64,000 bases of DNA from Hafnia alvei (GTDB lineage: Bacteria > Pseudomonadota > Gammaproteobacteria > Enterobacterales > Enterobacteriaceae): contig NZ_CP139992.1 in NCBI RefSeq assembly GCF_034424155.1, positions 3,178,012 through 3,242,011 of the forward strand. Direction: 5' to 3'. A model generated the notes under the pieces. That model saw only the letters and a list, made by a program, of their open reading frames with translations, did no database searches and was not told the DNA's origin. A program made the position numbers and the translations under genes. Numbering within the stretch: position 1 is the stretch's first letter; the number at the start of each line of letters is the position of its first letter. Of the stretch, positions 62,556-64,000 are shown in pieces.

Positions 62556-62675
62556 ATGATGAATTATGCCATCGCGGGCGGCGCTCTCATGGGCGCTTCT
62601 CAGATTACCGAATCTCAACTAGACCGCATCGTTCGTATCGTCACTCAATTCTTCTCACCACTCTGGAGCAAATAA
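62556..62675 (+). CDS. 39-residue early peptide
   Basis: ATG at 62556 with ACAGGAG upstream: MMNYAIAGGALMGASQITES, then LDRIVRIVTQFFSPLWSK. Small, with an amphipathic C-terminal part. Short genes of this pattern sit upstream of recombination functions in many lambdoid phages. No function known. Confidence 0.65.
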   Translation: MMNYAIAGGALMGASQITESQLDRIVRIVTQFFSPLWSK

Positions 62676-62677
62676 CT

Positions 62678-62797
62678 ATGACTGATTTCATGAGAGAACC
62701 ACGCCGGATCCAAGCGGTGAGAGCTTGTCGATTTCTGCGCTGGGTTAAACGACTTCCCGTAGTTAAGCACTTATTCATCAAAGGTGATCCGCTATGA
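62678..62797 (+). CDS. 39-residue basic early peptide
   Basis: ATG at 62678, GGAG upstream: MTDFMREPRRIQAVRACRFL, then RWVKRLPVVKHLFIKGDPL. Strongly basic. Its stop overlaps the start of the next gene (ATGA). Resembles the kil-region small peptides only in size; function unknown. Confidence 0.6.
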   Translation: MTDFMREPRRIQAVRACRFLRWVKRLPVVKHLFIKGDPL

Positions 62798-63000
62798 ACA
62801 TCACATGCACATCGTTCGCTAGCAAGCATGGAGTGCGTCAAGGCGAGTTCGTTATGGAGTTGCAAGGCGTTTCCATAGCTGAGCAGCCAAACAGCGAGAA
62901 AGAGCTTATAGAGCTTCTGGCAGGTATGGATATTCAAACTATTTGTGAATACCTGAATGACATGGGCTTCACGGTAACCAATAAACAGGCGGCAGCATGA
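62794..63000 (+). CDS. 68-residue early protein, unknown function
   Basis: MNITCTSFASKHGVRQGEFV opening, ending with a helical ICEYLNDMGFTVTNKQAAA. Four-base overlaps with both neighbours show translational coupling. No family recognised. Confidence 0.65.
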   Translation: MNITCTSFASKHGVRQGEFVMELQGVSIAEQPNSEKELIELLAGMDIQTICEYLNDMGFTVTNKQAAA

Positions 63001-63257
63001 TAGACGAAATCTTAAAGAACCAGCGCCAATCTCAGGCACACCTCGACTCATTAAATCAGGTTCGTTTCATGCTGAAAAACGGAACTATTAGCTCAGAGGA
63101 GCTAGCCATCATGGCTCTTGACCATATGGGTGTTAAAGGTGAGTTAGTCGAGCAGGTTCGCAGTAGAGCCAAACTTCAGCGAGATAAATTCTTAGCTGAA
63201 ATGATGGGAACCATTAACTCAGCAGTGGGAGCATGTAATGAATCTGGAAGAGCTTGA
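62997..63257 (+). CDS. 86-residue helical early protein
   Basis: MIDEILKNQRQSQAHLDSLN opening; largely helical and charged (SSEELAIMALDHMGVKGELVEQVRSRAKLQRDKF). It overlaps the annealing-protein gene by 20 bases. Possibly an accessory of recombination; no direct evidence. Confidence 0.65.
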   Translation: MIDEILKNQRQSQAHLDSLNQVRFMLKNGTISSEELAIMALDHMGVKGELVEQVRSRAKLQRDKFLAEMMGTINSAVGACNESGRA

Positions 63258-63921
63258 TCACCCTTTTGCGCCAGAGGATATCGAATGGCGAATTCAACAA
63301 AGCGGTAAGACTAACGCAGGGAAAGTATGGGCGATGGTTCTCTGCTACGTAACGAACCGAGCCATCATGAAGCGACTTGATGATGTGTGCGGTAAGGCAG
63401 CGTGGAGAAATGAATATCGTGATATTCCGAATAACGGCGGCGTTGAGTGTGGCATCTCAATCAAGATTGATGGTGAGTGGATCACCAAGTGGGACGCAGC
63501 CGAGAACACTCAAGTCGAGTCAGTAAAGGGTGGCCGTTCAGGAGCCATGAAGCGAGCGGCTGTGCAATGGGGTATCGGTCGATACCTATACAATTTAGAA
63601 GAAGGATTTGCTCAGGCATCAGCAGAAAAGATTCAAGGATGGAACAGAGCAAAACTGAAGGATGGAACACAGTTCTATTGGTCACCGCCAGCATTACCAT
63701 CATGGGCTCTTCCAGCGCAGAAACCAGTTGCCGAGAAAAAGAAAGAGCCCTCCCCTGACGATATTTTGTCGCGCTTCACCGAGGCCGCTCGCTGCATGGC
63801 ATTACCTGAGCTAACAACAGCATATAACTGGTCATTCAAAGCATTGGTTAGCAGTCCCGATCACCAGTCTAAATTGACTGACGTATTTACTATAAGAAAA
63901 GAAGAATTGGAGGCCGCGTAA
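63238..63921 (+). CDS. Rad52/Sak-like single-strand annealing protein
   Basis: 227 residues. The core [45 protein letters not shown] and [38 protein letters not shown] match the Rad52/Rad22 DNA-binding fold found in phage Sak proteins. It would anneal single strands during phage recombination, in place of Red-beta or Erf. It precedes ssb with a one-base overlap. Confidence 0.9.
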   Translation: MNLEELDHPFAPEDIEWRIQQSGKTNAGKVWAMVLCYVTNRAIMKRLDDVCGKAAWRNEYRDIPNNGGVECGISIKIDGEWITKWDAAENTQVESVKGGRSGAMKRAAVQWGIGRYLYNLEEGFAQASAEKIQGWNRAKLKDGTQFYWSPPALPSWALPAQKPVAEKKKEPSPDDILSRFTEAARCMALPELTTAYNWSFKALVSSPDHQSKLTDVFTIRKEELEAA

Positions 63922-64000
63922 TGGCGAGCAGAGGCGTAAATAAAGCGATCATTGTCGGGAATTTGGGAAATGATCCAGAAGTTCGATACATGCCGAACGG
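63921..64000 (+). CDS. ssb: Single-stranded DNA-binding protein (N-terminal part only)
   Basis: Runs off the right edge after 26 codons: [20 protein letters not shown] then VRYMPNG, the unmistakable start of SSB. Overlaps the annealing-protein stop (TAATG). Phage-encoded SSB commonly pairs with annealing proteins. Confidence 0.93.
   Translation, partial: MASRGVNKAIIVGNLGNDPEVRYMPN

Overview
The window is a chromosomal segment of an enterobacterium carrying most of a lambdoid prophage. The host part (about 1-18,430) holds the napGADF genes, narQ, narP, a chaperone-usher fimbrial operon, acrD, a ypfM-like small gene, yffB and dapE. The order narQ - acrD - ypfM - yffB - dapE - ypfN is the Enterobacteriaceae backbone known from E. 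coli. Here nap and narP sit beside narQ, and a fimbrial operon lies between narP and acrD. Moderate GC content and this arrangement suggest a Hafnia-like member of the Enterobacterales; that assignment is an inference.

The prophage starts just inside the first codons of ypfN (near 18,430) and runs past the right edge. Its left end carries accessory genes: a UmuD'-like SOS protein, a lipoprotein, a C4-type antisense RNA with an ORF6N antirepressor-like gene, and an O-antigen modification cassette (gtrA, gtrB, a serotype-type glucosyltransferase and an acyltransferase; 20,633-24,562, plus strand). Next, on the minus strand and read right to left, comes the late region: terminase, portal, head, capsid and tail genes (47,038 down to 24,623). 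It ends in an unusual tailspike whose C-terminal half is an endonuclease/exonuclease/phosphatase (EEP) domain. The tape-measure gene is split by an IS21-family (IS100-like) element with a 6-bp target duplication.

To the right on the minus strand are a Rha-type regulator, a lysis cassette (holin, SAR endolysin, Rz/Rz1), a late-control gene with a candidate pR'/terminator, the nin region (ninH, ninG, a ninI-like phosphatase, ninE, ninB), a DnaB helicase, an O-like initiator containing an iteron origin, cII and a Cro-like gene. The repressor cI (57,864) faces them. The pL operon runs rightward from about 58,790: nutL, an N gene, small accessory genes including a pentapeptide-repeat protein, then recombination genes (a Rad52-like annealing protein and the start of ssb). 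Integrase and the second attachment site should lie beyond 64,000.

The parts fit a lambda-type programme. CI/Cro act on shared 17-bp operators. N acts on phage-21-type boxA/boxB sites in both early transcripts. The late-control protein is expected to read through terminators in the late operon. The gtr/acyltransferase cassette would change the host surface polysaccharide, which the EEP tailspike probably recognises or cleaves. The IS insertion in the tape-measure gene should prevent tail assembly, so the prophage as read here is probably defective for virions but may still express its lysogenic functions.
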